DNA of 64,000 nt from Acanthacorydalis orientalis (lineage: Eukaryota; Arthropoda; Insecta; Megaloptera; Corydalidae). The first letter of the stretch is position 1. Each line of letters starts with the position of its first letter. The notes under the pieces were generated by a model. It did no database searches. It saw only the letters and a program-made list of their open reading frames with translations, and was not told the origin of the DNA. The position numbers and the translations under genes are program-made. Of this stretch, positions 21,441 through 33,599 are shown in pieces. The stretch lies in contig CM068314.1 of NCBI GenBank assembly GCA_034766995.1, forward strand, positions 12,473,201 through 12,537,200, in the 5' to 3' direction.

Positions 21441-24225
21441 CCTTTAAGTTTCTATTATTCGAATCGAAATAGATTTTTATACTACGCCTTTTGAATGTTC
21501 TCCACTTCAATAAGAAAATATATATTTGTTTACAAATTATGAATTTCTTTAAGATAAATATATTTATAATATAAATGTTATATTACTATTATTATTTCAG
21601 ATTAAATAAAAAATACTAAATGACATAATTAAGAAGAAAATATCGATTAAGCACGTATATTAATGGGATTTGAAAACTAATTTAATAATAATTACCAGTA
21701 CATAATTTTAATCAAATTTCTTGATTATTAAATTTGCGAAAAAAACACACAGAAATAATTTTGTTAAAAGAAATACGATGTGAAGTTAAATATAAAACGC
21801 GTTTTATATTATCATATATAATAAAGTGATCTCGTTCGACATAAAACGTAAAATGTCTACAGAAATTCTTCACTAGAGATAAAAAATGAACGTCTCAAAT
21901 TTTATGTTGATAATTTTGTTGCATAAATACGTTACATAAAGTTCTTTTTATATATTTCATAAAAAAAAACGTTGTTTCCCGACACCTGACACAATTTTAT
22001 ATTAAGGTCGTTGTTATTTAAATTCGGAGCATTCATAATAAAAGATTTAATTCATTTAGTTCATTATATAAATATACTTTTAATTATATTACTCAACAGA
22101 TATTTTCACACCTGAAATAGTTCTATTTTTAATTGTATATTTGTAGATATGTGATTTAAAAATACAATTAGAATCTCAAAAATTCCCTTTTTTCGATTAG
22201 AACTTATTTGGATAAAAAGATCCTGATAAAAAACTTTATTATCTGATTATAAAATGAATAATGTGTGATCCAATCGTTAGATCTTGTTTCTTTTCTACCA
22301 GATCTAAAATATATATGATAGTTTGAAAAAAAAATTTCTTTAAAATATAAAGCTATGATTTACCTAATAGCATGGAGTAACAGAGAAACTCTGAATACTG
22401 AATCCAAATTCAGTGTAAAAATAAAATCAAGGTCAGTTAATTCAATAGATTCGACAAAAGCAGAAACTATTTATTATTCACTATTATTTATAAATAATTC
22501 AATTGATACACATACATATGTTTTGTTTAAAAGGTCCCTATTTATTGGAAAATAAATTACTGTTTTTGAAAAATAGCATATATCTAATTACACTCAATTA
22601 ATTCATCAAAAAAATAATTAAATGTCATATAACGCTATGTTATCAACATTTACATATTGATTCCAACACATTAACATTTTGTTCATCTCCATAGATACTA
22701 TCACAGTTCCTGTTACATGTACATAAATATGATCAATAATTAAACGGTATTATACAAAACGTTTTACAAAGCGTAAGACAGAAATAAATAACGTATACTT
22801 GTTTATTTCAAGAGAGAGACATATACCTCTTTTTGGTTGCTGAACACGTTTCATAAATATTAAATTTTAAAAATTATGTGCAAATTTGAAGGTATTTACC
22901 TAAATGATTTACACAGAAAATGGCATGACCTTTTTTCAAGTTCTACTTGAAAAAACAAGAATATCATGTATGTACAAAAAAGGTATGAACATATATATAT
23001 ATACACATGCTTTTTGAAAATTTATTTGCATATAAAAATATAATTAACAAATAAATATAATATTTTCTTAAAGTGTAATATTGAAATTAAAAAGAAATTA
23101 TTTATAATATGTTTTGTTATAAAACAATTTTGAATACTTTTAAAAAAATTATAAATAAGAAATAATATTTTCAATAATTATATGCAATTTATAAATATAT
23201 ATCAACTTTTTAATTGCTCCTCTCAGATTATTATATCTGGAATGTTAGTTTAAAACAAAACATGTTTCTTTTTTAAAAATCCTTTGATATGCTTTTTCAT
23301 GATTGATTTTGATTTCCAAGCACTTTCATTGCACTATAGTGACAGTTACTAGTATCAAATGAATTTCTTTTTAACTTGAGAGAATTGGAGCCTATAATTG
23401 TTCTCACTGCAATGTGTAGACTATTTTAAACTTTGTTTATAATATTAGTAATATGTTCTTCTCATAAGATTGAAGACTTGTAATTCAATTATACGAATCA
23501 TTGAATATTACTTTTAATTCAATGGTATAATATGGTGAAAAAATACATATTATTGTCCTAGTAAATCTTAAAAAAAAATATTCGATGGATTAAATTCCAC
23601 ATGTTACATTCTGTTTAATCAAAAATATTTTTATTATTACTTCGTTAGAATAGAAGCCTTTTATAGGTTATAATTGTATTTTACTTCATTAAAAAATATT
23701 AATTAAAAAAAGACAAAAATAAATTGTTATTTATAAAAATAAACGAAATTAAAATGAAAGAATCATTAACTAGTGCCTCAAAGTAAAATATTTAACGAAC
23801 ACTAATTATTTCTAATTAAAATAATACATTAAATAATTTTAAGGTTTACGTTGATTAGAAGCATAGTATTTTTAGTATCTCAACAAAAATATTTTTAATA
23901 AGTTCATTATTTATTACTTTCAACGCTAACAAGGTCGACATTTTGCTATTAAGTTTTTTTTTCAGAGAAGCAGAGTTCTCTTAATGAAAAATAACATATG
24001 TCACCAGACCGGTTTCAAAGTTATATTAGAAAGGTCAGCAGCCTCTTCTTCCGTTGAATTAAATCTACTCGTCTCCGATTATGATTTTCTACTTTTTAAA
24101 CCTTCATGCTATAAACTTATAATTCTAAATTATATGAATAGCAGGAATTAATTAATATTTTTAAAATAATGTACGTAAATAGTAATTAAATGAATTTCAT
24201 TTTAAATCATCAGTATTCTTATTTT
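21441..24225. other. AT-rich noncoding stretch
   Basis: No gene is recognised. The 66-codon frame at 22355-22555 (+) has ordinary composition but no family resemblance and poor context. A block at 23940-24080 is more complex and contains ACCGGTTT at 24008-24015, a Grainyhead-like match. Confidence 0.45.
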
Positions 24226-24771
24226 TAAGGAATTCAATAAGGTTTTTATTTTCTGAATACTAACCTTATTTTTCTTCAATGGAAGTGTCCTTTCATCATG
24301 TTCATGTTAATGTTATTATCATATAAAAGTGTATTTTTCGGTCTGTATTTTGGTAACATTGACTTTGATTTTATTATTAATTTTGCTTCAAATTGAGATA
24401 TTGAATTTAAGATAGAAAAGTAGCAAATAAGAACATTTTTTGTATGAGTTCGAAACGGGTGGTAAAGCACCAGAAAGTGCACGTAAATTAAACGATGGTT
24501 TTGGTATGGGTACTGTTAAAAACTTTATAGTGCAATGATGGTTCTGAAATTTTTGTGCTAGGTACGAAAACATTGAAGATGAAGAAGGACACTGGCATCC
24601 TTCTTCAATTCATAACAACCAATTAAAGGCGTTAGTTGAATCAGAACCACACAAACAATTCGAGATCTTGCACAAAAGTTAAGCATTAGTCATCCAACAG
24701 TTCTGGACCACAAATGGAAAAATATATGAGTTTAAAGATCATAAACCGCAATTATTTTTCTACCAACCTAA
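24226..24771 (+). mobile_element. Internally deleted mariner-family element, copy 2
   Basis: The 5' terminal repeat is damaged, but the leader from about 24241 (GGTTTTTATTTTCTGAATAC and onward) matches copies 1 and 3. The 3' terminal repeat is well preserved (AACCGCAATTATTTTTCTACC, then AACCTAA at 24765-24771, followed by TA). The junction of transposase sequence to 3' repeat at 24726-24742 (ATGAGTTTAAAGATCAT) is the same as in the other copies. Small further deletions are present. Confidence 0.83.
24412..24745 (+). pseudogene. Mariner transposase N-terminal domain relic (copy 2)
   Basis: Translated pieces show LYEFETGGKAPES-like first helix sequence, then a GTVKN block with stop codons (TGATGG near 24537) and a second part resembling IRDLAQKLSISHPTVLD. 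Frames shift repeatedly, so no protein could be made. It lacks the catalytic domain like its sister copies. Confidence 0.8.
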
Positions 24772-24940
24772 TAATATCGATAAATTTTAAGTATTTATAC
24801 AATATTGCTATTCTCTATTCTAAGAATTTCAAATATTTAAATTACAATAACCAATATTTATTTTTTCTACTTAAAGAAGTATTAGAAGAAAACTTTTCCA
24901 TGTATATTTTTATTTTAAATATATCTATAGTTTAAACAAG

Positions 24941-24943
24941 TAT

Positions 24944-24995
<52 letters not shown>

Positions 24996-25018
24996 TGTGT
25001 GTGTGTGTGTATGTGTGT
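24941..25018. repeat. Compound microsatellite (TA)n(TG)n
   Basis: Interrupted TA run 24941-24991 followed by a GT run to about 25018. Confidence 0.9.
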
Positions 25019-25358
25019 TTATAAGATTACGAAACACACATGTTTACAATTGTATAAAATGAAATAAATTTTTACCTGGTCTTGATTCTTGACATAATTG
25101 TTTTGTACATTTGACTTAAAATAAATATTAAACTGTCATGTGCCAACTATGACAGATATAGGTCAGGTAAATTGATATGAATTTTTAATAAATATAAATA
25201 TTTGAAAGTAAAATTGTACAGATTCTTGTTTTATCTGTATTTTATTTGATTTGTAAGAGAAATGGTGTGTTTTCCCATCTCAAAGTAAAATGTTATACGT
25301 TAGATAGATTTTATATATTTTTTTAAATTAAATTATTTTCTCTGCGTTCATAATTAGG

Positions 25359-25446
25359 ATAATTTTAATAATAAATGATTATAATCTAAATACTTAAATT
25401 TGGATGAATTCCAGAAATTGTAAATATTTAATTGTATAATTTTTCA
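25359..25446 (-). repeat. Inverted partial copy of the 150-180-bp tandem repeat
   Basis: This segment aligns, in reverse complement, with the stretch around 25975-26060 of the tandem array. Shared words include AATTGTAAATATTTAATTG and ATTATAATCTAA. It lies about 315 bases before the direct array, so array and inverted copy together form a long inverted pair. Confidence 0.7.
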
Positions 25447-25760
25447 TATGAAATAATTACTTTTTTTTCATTCAAAAATTAAACCTTTCTAAATTTTATG
25501 TAAAATCGAATAAAAAATCGAATTAAATTTTTATCTAAAATATTAATCATAATTTCAGTTATTTTAAAAATATAAATATAAAAAATACACAAACTATGAA
25601 TTTATTAAAAAGTCATCACAAATGCTCTATTTACTCATAGAATCTTACTTGTCTCATAAAACTTTTAATTAATTTCTAGTATTTGGTAATGTGGCTAAAT
25701 TCACTTTTAAAAATTAGGTTCTAACTCCATAAATTTGAGATTTTTTGAATAATTATGGGA
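25447..25760. other. AT-rich spacer
   Basis: Spacer between the inverted copy and the direct tandem array. No feature seen. Confidence 0.5.
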
Positions 25761-26245
25761 TCACTCTAAAAATATGAATAGTCTTAATCTTAATAATCAA
25801 TAATCATATAATTAAAAATTTATAATTCATGGAAATCATCTAAATTTAAGTGTTTAGATTATAATTATTATTATTAAAAATTTCCTTATTGTATAGACAG
25901 GCAATATGACATCACTCTAAAAATATGAATATTCTAAAATGTTAATAATCAATAATTATATAATTAAATAATTAATTAAATTATACAATTAAATATTTAC
26001 AATTCCTGGAAATCATCTTAATTCAAGTGCTTAGATTATAATTATTTATTATTGAAAATAACCTTATTATGGTAGACAAACAATATGGCTTTACTGCAGA
26101 AATATGAATATTCTAAAATGTTGAAAATCAATAATTGTATAATTAAATAATTATATAATTAAATATTTACCATTCCTGGAAAATATTTAAAATTAAGTGT
26201 TATGATTATAATTATTTATTATTAAAAATATCCTTATTGTGTAGT
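25761..26245 (+). repeat. Tandem repeat, three diverged units of about 150-180 bp
   Basis: Units begin near 25761, 25912 and 26091 at a block TCACTCTAAAAATATGAATA (TTACTGCAGAAATATGAATA in the third). Each continues with AATCAATAAT, an ATTCCTGGAAAT-like word, AAGTG, GATTATAATTATT and a CCTTATT plus GTAGAC block. Length differences come from copies of an AATTAAATA word inside the units. There is no coding capacity. It is probably local duplication; I do not recognise it as a known satellite. Confidence 0.8.
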
Positions 26246-27269
26246 CGGAGCAAACAGCTTAAATATCTAATAGCACAAAAAATAAAATAGATAAAAAGTA
26301 TAATAAAAAGTTACGAATTTAATCTTTTCTATTACTTTCTATTAATCAAGTATAAAAATAAATTTTATATTTTCTCATACTATCTATGATACAATTTATG
26401 TTACTTTATCTTCAAAGAGGTCGAATAAAGACTAAGATACATCACCTAGAAAACAAAATATATTACATACATTTAATTTCACAATGTATGAAACATTCAA
26501 ATGAAGATGTATAATGCATGTACCGTATGTTGATATATGAATGTTAAAGTGTGTGTACTGCCATAATGTATGCCGTTTACGAGTTACATAACACGACTCT
26601 TCATTTTACCTTTCTTTGTATACAAATGGTCCAGAATTTAAATTTACCACACGGTAATTTTATACTATTTATTTATATTTTCTTATGTTTACATAGTTGT
26701 CAATGGTATATCATTAAATGTTTGATAATATATATCTTTATATTCTATTAATACTCTATAAATATTTATTATATTAATAACAGAGTACTGTAATTTATTA
26801 TTATTGCGAAATAAACATATAAATGTTATTTCAGTTAATGTAAATGGTAAACATTAGCATAATTATTACCTTTACTGATATTATTTTACATGTTGAATTT
26901 GTCTGAAAATATATTTTTTGAACAAATCCTTTCCCTTTAATAAATAATTATATAATCATTCCTTAAAAAAATAACATACATTTTCATATTTTCCAATGAT
27001 TATTTGTGTAGATCTAACTTGCTTATTTCAAAAATTCGTTATGAAGTGATCCGTGAAGATGTAATTGTAAATGACATTTGCAACCCCTTTTTTATATGTT
27101 ATATGTATATATTTCCATGTGACATATACGAGGGATTTATAAATTGATTTAAATTTAATCTTTCATTCTTTATGTTGTCCCTTTACCCTTATTCTTTGCA
27201 TTAATAAAATTGATATTTTTTAAAGTTCAATTATTTGGAAGGAAAAAATAATAAACATATATATGTGTG

Positions 27270-27325
<56 letters not shown>

Positions 27326-27639
27326 TTAAAATTTAACTATTTATCTATTACTACCCTTTATTTATTAAAAGAATATGTTAGTTCTCTAAAAGAATTCATT
27401 TGAAATGCTTCTGAAACAAAAAATACAAATGAATTTGTAATGATGAAGGCAAGTTGGAAATAGAGTCGACGAAAACAAGTTAGTTTGTAAAGCGTTGAAC
27501 TTCATAATATACATTATGCAGAAACTAACTACAGGAGATCCACGAGGACTTGTCTGTAATAGATACGTTCGAAAGGTTGCAAAAGCAGACACATCATATA
27601 TTGAATAGCAGTTTAATTTCAAGTTTTTTGATTCATGTA
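26246..27639. other. AT-rich noncoding stretch
   Basis: A (TA)n run lies at 27256-27326. Short open frames at 26551-26751 (+) and 27386-27622 (-) show no recognised domain. The latter overlaps slightly more complex sequence that continues into the next block. Confidence 0.45.
27256..27326. repeat. (TA)n microsatellite
   Basis: AT/TA run of about 70 bases with GTGTGT and C interruptions at its ends. Confidence 0.93.
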
Positions 27640-28140
27640 TAAAAGATGATTGGATATTGATACTTTATAGGGTGAGATTGCATTTTCTACTGGTTGATTT
27701 ATGGATGCGTATCTAGCGAGAAATGCGAGCTCGGGAGCCTTCTGAATGCCATTTAAATTTTTATCAACTCATTCCTAGCGCGAAGACTTATTGACACTTC
27801 AACATTATAGAAAATTCTACATAAATGCTTTAACTTATGATATGTGTGTGTTTGGAAGTATTTTCGACAATCTGTTTTATGATCTCACTGTACGTATCTA
27901 TAAACTTTTCAAATATAATTTGACAGCTTGTGTTCTTTTCCTCTATTCTTTTTTTCGGACTACGTTCTTTTACTTACGATGCAAGATTTATTGTCGGAAA
28001 CTGTCAAAATTAAAGTCTCGTGTAAGTAGGATGTGATTGATATCGTAAAGATACATAGAAAACTGGCAAGGAAAATAAACACTTGCGAACCACTGAAACT
28101 TCGCTCATAATATATCATTTCGAAACGATCACGAAAATCA
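27640..28140. promoter_or_regulatory. Complex noncoding island (candidate regulatory element)
   Basis: Sequence such as GCGAGCTCGGGAGCC near 27727 and CATTCCTAGCGCGAAGAC near 27771 stands out from the AT background. A GATTTATGG word near 27697 resembles a posterior Hox or Caudal core. An 81-codon plus-strand frame (27791-28036) is rich in F, Y and C and shows no domain that I know. An enhancer is more likely than an exon, with low certainty. Confidence 0.28.
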
Positions 28141-28186
28141 AAAAATCAAACTTCTATACAATTTCTTAAAACATGCGATGACTAAA

Positions 28187-28189
<3 letters not shown>

Positions 28190-28246
<57 letters not shown>
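28190..28246. repeat. (TA)n microsatellite
   Basis: TA run of about 57 bases with one TTT interruption. Confidence 0.95.
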
Positions 28247-28319
28247 GACAAGCATACTTTGTTAAGTTTTTTTAAAATTGACCATTCATTTTTAAAATAT
28301 TAGATGAATCAAACATAAA

Positions 28320-28710
28320 TGTTATACAATAGAGTTCTGATCCTATGGTTAAATTCACATTTACAAATGAATTCTTCTTTTACATCATAAGTCTCAAAAC
28401 ATAAAAATGTTCAATGAATTATTACTAATCATTTTTATTGTTCTTTTTTGTCCATTTTAGAGGTGATTCTATTATCCTCAGAGCGGCACCATACAAAATG
28501 TTCTTTTTTTTCTATAAGGCGCATAAAAAATAATTATTAGGTTGGTGGAAAACTAATTGCGGTTTATAACATTCAAATTCATAAAAAATACCGCAATTAT
28601 TTTCTTATCAACCTAATAAAAAGGATCAATAATTTATTGAACATTTTTCACTAGAAAAACTGTTTGTGGTTTATGGAGTAAAAAGAGAAATAATGTTTGA
28701 AAATGAATTA
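28320..28710 (+). repeat. Interspersed repeat family A, copy 3, split by a mariner derivative
   Basis: The left part (AGTTCTGATCCTATGGTTAAATTCA-like, near 28333) aligns with the left part of the copy at 46400. The middle block near 28466-28500 is the CTCAGAGCG variant of the family's GCTCTAAG block. The right part, AATAATTTATTGAACATTTT then ACTAGAAAAACTGTTTGTGG, aligns with the copies at 37540, 44670 and 46550. An 80-base mariner derivative (28537-28616) interrupts it. Confidence 0.65.
28537..28616 (-). mobile_element. 80-base micro-derivative of the deleted mariner
   Basis: Both ends are intact terminal repeats (TTAGGTTG at the left and CAACCTAA at the right, flanked by TA on each side), about 30 bases each. 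The short core read on the minus strand is ATGAATTTGAATGTTAT (28566-28582). This is the junction seen in the ~550-bp copies just before their 3' repeat. The element is therefore a second-step internal deletion of that family, consisting of the 5' repeat, the junction tail and the 3' repeat. Confidence 0.88.
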
Positions 28711-30425
28711 TTTTATTTTATTTTCTTACCTAAAATATATATTTTGTGCTCGATAAAAATTTTCATGTCATTTTTTCAATTTTTACACACTTAACGAATG
28801 TACATTTTTATTTTTTTGGAATTGTATTAAGATATTCAGTCTTAGTCCAGAGTTTCTACTACAAAAGCAAAATGAACTGATTTTGAGGAATTAAATCTTA
28901 AATAATATATTTATGAAAACTATATTATTTTATTTTTGTTACATGCAAATTTTTATTTTCAGATATATTCTCTTTTTACCAAATATTAAAAATGTATTAA
29001 AGGTTTAAAACCAATTACAATAATTTTAAATTGAAACAACATACAATTTAAAATGTTATGCAAAATGTAATATAACAAGAGTCGACTAAGTTCTAGTAAT
29101 ATGGCCTAATATAAAAATACGAACAGCTTACCAATATATTATTTACAGAAACCCTATTAAACTCATTCTTGCAAAGAGAGAAACAGTATTTGAAAAAATA
29201 AATAACTATTTTTATTGGGAGTCTGTTGGAGATAATAAAATATTTTGTCCTGGATGTCTTAATTCTTTTGTATCTATTCTCCACTTATATATTTATTTAG
29301 TTTCTTGTTTCATTCTTTTTGATTAGTATCTTATACGCGTTTTCATTATATTTATTATCTATTTCATACCATAATAAGTATCCTATTGTATTTTTTATTT
29401 TCAGAGTTGTTTCTAATACTTATTTCTTAATGATTAGTTTTTTTATAAATAATTGGATGATTTCGTTTTTTATTCTTATGCCTTAAGCTTAAATTTTAAT
29501 TATTATTGAAGCTTTCGACGGGTCTTACATTTTAATTTTTTGATATTTAGGCTTTAATTTTTTTAATATTATTTGTTATACCGTATATGAGCAATTGTAA
29601 TTTTTAATTTTATATTAAGATTTGAATATTGATATAAAATTTTCGATATGTTGTCAGTACTGAATAGGAAAAACGGTGGAGAACTGATACTCGGATGACC
29701 CAAAAAGGTGAAGATTACCAAAATAATGTATTAACGAGATTACAGTTATAAAATATATAATTATAATAATATTCATAAAATATTTAATTTATACTAAAAA
29801 AAATAAATAGTATTTTATTATGTCTCCATGAATATTATCAATAAGTAATTGAATATTAATTCAAGTAACAAAAGTTCATTAGTAACAGTAACAATTAATA
29901 ATTTGAAACATTAACCAGTTTTTATAATATAGAATTTTATATCATCAAAATGATTTTTTTAATCAGACATTAATTTACAAGATCTATTTACAATTTAATG
30001 AACTAATTGAGTTACGATTATGTCTTTAATAAATGATTAAATTTATTTTAAAATGAACTTAGTGTATAAACCATTTCTTGCGGTTCGTATTTTTTTTCAC
30101 AATAATAAAACCGTTAACATTCTTTTTGTTGTAATAAAAAATTTAAATGTTTGAGTTTTATAGTGCCTTTCTCGTCAAGTTATTAAAGTTGCCATAAAAT
30201 CTGAGAAATAATTTATTTGTTTTTCAATATAATCGTCGCTATGTTGTATCAATTTTATAGTGATAACTTTTTTATGAGCAAATCAGTAATAATTGCTGGT
30301 TTATATACAAAATATATTAATTCTAGAGTATAAGATCGCTTCTTTATAGTCTCGTGAAAAGTGAAACACGAATATTAAGGTACATCAATTCGCACTTAAT
30401 TACTTTGCAAGAAAGCCAAGTTAAA

Positions 30426-30469
<44 letters not shown>

Positions 30470-30659
30470 TGTGTATAATATAAAATTACGTATTCAATGT
30501 GTACAAATTTATCTCAACAAAGATTTTCTTAAACAGTTGGCTAAGTGAATCGTTCAAAAAATTTATAACCAATTCTTCAGCCAAAGCAGTCAAAATGTTT
30601 TGGTCTATTTATAATCAAGCATCAAACTAAATTATCTAGTATTTACAAAAATATAACAA
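28711..30659. other. AT-rich noncoding stretch
   Basis: A (TA)n run lies at 30429-30466. No gene, RNA or clear repeat is recognised. The small frames at 29093-29284 (-) and 30354-30548 (+) look like chance. Confidence 0.5.
30429..30466. repeat. (TA)n microsatellite
   Basis: TA run of about 38 bases. Confidence 0.95.
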
Positions 30660-30950
30660 TTAGTGTCAAAGGTACATAAAATCCGCCGCATATCAACAAC
30701 AGAACCACACACAAATGTGTATGGATGTTTATAAATATTCACATGCGTTCGGTTTGTGTATAAACGACACTTAACCACACTCACACATGTAAATCACACA
30801 CACCTTGATGACATTTTTCACAGAACGAATGCATTCCTATCAACAAGGCCAGGCATTCGCTATACCCACGCATTTTATTTTCGGTATATATATTTTGGAC
30901 ATTCCTGTGAAATATTATATATATATATACACACACATGTGACTAGCTAA
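30660..30950. promoter_or_regulatory. Complex noncoding island with paired Runt motifs
   Basis: AACCACA, the Runt-family core, occurs at 30703-30709 and again at 30773-30779, 70 bases apart in the same orientation. The block is rich in CAC/CACACA words and contains ATCCGCCGCA near 30681. The plus-strand frame at 30756-30950 ends in simple repeat and is not convincing. A candidate enhancer by motif pairing. Confidence 0.33.
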
Positions 30951-32670
30951 TTATTTCTGACCTGCTATAAGCTGCTATTGGTATTAATAACTATTATACC
31001 TGGTTTAAGTGAGATGGATATTATCTTAATCATTCTCTTCATCTATTTTCAAACGATACACAAAGATGGCTACGTGGAATTTCACAGATATTAAACATCT
31101 AACTGAAAGATAAACATATTTTTTTATCATTATTACCCATTCTTCTCTTGTTTTGATATATTTTTAAGTAGACTGATGCTAATGTTGACTTTGTCTATGA
31201 TTTTTAGATGAAAATATTTTTTTATAGTATGATTACTATTGTTGTAATTAAAATTATATAAGATGTATATAGAATCAGAACCAAACGTCTGTAATATATT
31301 TTTATAAACATGTTTTTTTTAAAAAAAAATAACTATTTAGAAATGATAAAAAACGGAGTATTTATTTTGTGTCTTAATGTGTGGGTAATATTAAAAATCA
31401 AGGTTATTTTTTCGTCGGGAAATGACATAGTTTTATATATATTTTAGTAAGCTGCTTTATATTGAAATATATTATATGTTGAACCGTCAACTACTAAGTG
31501 AGCTACAAATAAGAATTTTATTTATATAGAAAGAAAAATATTAACTAAATCAAATAAAAGTAAGTTCAATTTCTATTTAATAATATATTAAAAAGTATTG
31601 TTAGAAAAATAATTAATATTAATTATATGCAATTTGTCTTCCATAAAATGTATGAGTTAATCAAAAAGAGCACTTTATTTTCTTTAATAAATTATTTTTG
31701 TCCATTTAGTAGAAATCTAAATAAGATAGTTTTATACAGAAATAGATTCTGTTCATAAATGCAAGCGATAATTATCTTATGTCAAGTATAAATTGCAGTT
31801 TAACAAATGCCAAAAATAATATACTCATCATTCTAAACTTAACTCAAAACAAAGAAGATAAATACTGACACTAACGCGTTTTTTTAATAAAAAGAATTCG
31901 AAATATTTCATGTAGAAATTAATGTGTGTAATTTTGTAGTTTGTTTACATTTTTTTGTATAATTTTGTATTTAAAAAATAACTTTCATTTATATTAAATA
32001 TAGCCCTTTTAATAAAATTCGGTTTCTATTTTGATTTTCTTTTATAATTAATTATTTTTTTAAATTAATTTTCTAGTGTCATTTCAATACTATTTTAATT
32101 TACATATATTTTTCATTTTGTTTATTTAAAGATTTTTGCGAAGTTTTATCGAAATTTAAGTTTCAAAATAGTTTAAAATGACTTCATTTTAAGCTGGTTT
32201 TAGGCCATTACACTATCTTTAATCTATATAAAATAGGTATACGGGTCGTTGAGCTTTTGTTAGGTGGAAAAAGTTAACAAAATATTTTTAAAAAATCTTG
32301 TCCAAAAATCATAGGTTATAGATTTTTTTCAGTTAAAATTCGAGTTTTCTAAATCATGGTCCTTTCGCGACAAAAATGTTACTAAAGTTAAATGGAGACC
32401 TAAATAGCATAGCTATGCCAATTAAACTGTCGTAAATGTTTGTAACACTTTTATGTAAGTTTGACTGAATTTTAAATTGCTACGACAGATTCGTCTCAAC
32501 TTGTTTTGTAATGGTTTTAAATCTCAGTGCCAACTTTAATTGCTGAAATGTAAGCTTATGTACCATCAAGCCGTTCATTATACAGAAAACATAATAAAAA
32601 AATTATGACAATTTTGTTCTTTGAAAATTATAGATTCTAATTTTCATTTTTCAGGTAAAAAATAGTTTTT
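30951..32670. other. AT-rich noncoding stretch
   Basis: Mostly featureless. The part at 32190-32560 is a little more complex (for example ACGGGTCGTTGAGC near 32241 and TTTCGCGAC near 32364) and may be an old transposon or regulatory remnant, but I could not assign it. Confidence 0.45.
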
Positions 32671-32749
32671 AAGGTGTGCTTCCACGATTGAAAAAAATAA
32701 GGTTAGCGTTCAGAAAATAAAAACCCTAATTATTTTCCTACAAACCTAA
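32671..32749 (-). mobile_element. Solo 5' end of the deleted mariner family
   Basis: Read on the minus strand it starts TTAGGTTTGTAGGAAAATAA, then AGGGTTTTTATTTTCTGAA, CTAACCTTATTTTTTTCAAT and GGAAG, matching the 5' repeat and leader of copies 1-3 in order. Similarity ends near 32671. TA borders the outer end at 32750. It is a truncated copy with no transposase part. Confidence 0.78.
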
Positions 32750-33599
32750 TAATATAGTTATTCCTTTCAAAGCTTTGAATATACATCAGACGAAATTTTA
32801 TGTATGCCTGGATGAATTTTAACCCGTTTCGAGGAACGATAATTACTAAATGTATATGAGTTTGTTTCAGAATTTGATAAATCATAGTTCTACGTACCAT
32901 TAACCTTATGTTAAGTCCATAAAATGACAAATTTCACATCAAATTAAATATGTTGCATATAAGTAGTATGATGTTTTTTTTAAATCAAAAATTCATTTTT
33001 TTCAATTCATAGGTGTTTCGTAATTAAATAGTTACTAATTCATTATGAGAACTCAAATAATGTTATGAAATTATTCAAATAATTTTATACATATCAAAAT
33101 AAAATTTACTCTGACTAAATCGTATAGATAAGATAAAGAATTTTAATATTTATTTACTAAATTCTTTTATAATGTGTTAAAGAAGTATCAGACCTAATAA
33201 ATAATCATTCGGAAGAAATGTTTTTAAAGAAAGAGTATATAGCTACATTCATAAATCGAAACCGTAATACTCTAAGCAATAGTCTAAAAAATAACTTTCA
33301 AAGCTAAAGCACTTTATTTAAAAATTCCAGTAACTTTTTAAGAAATTGGTAATAAATAGATTGGTAAGAAATAGAAAATAATAATAATATTAGTATAGAG
33401 TTTTGAAAATGTACTTTACTCAAATTTAATTTTCTTAGATATAGTTCCATTCAGAACTAAATATATATATATATAAAAGTATTTATAAGTTTATGAGTAT
33501 TTATGCGTGCAGGTGTGTTTGAGTGTTTTTGTATTCAACCATTCTTTGTCGACAATTTAATATTCTGAAAATATATTTTACGATCTTACAGCAGCACAT
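32750..33599. other. AT-rich noncoding stretch
   Basis: Only a short (TA)n at 33461-33475 stands out. Confidence 0.5.

Noticed and set aside
22355..22555. 66-codon plus-strand frame with mixed composition
   Set aside because: No recognised domain, no promoter-like island nearby and no poly(A) signal in good position. A chance frame is more likely.
29678..29689. GGAGAACTGATA, shared with miR-184
   Set aside because: Flanking bases differ and there is no hairpin partner. Treated as chance.
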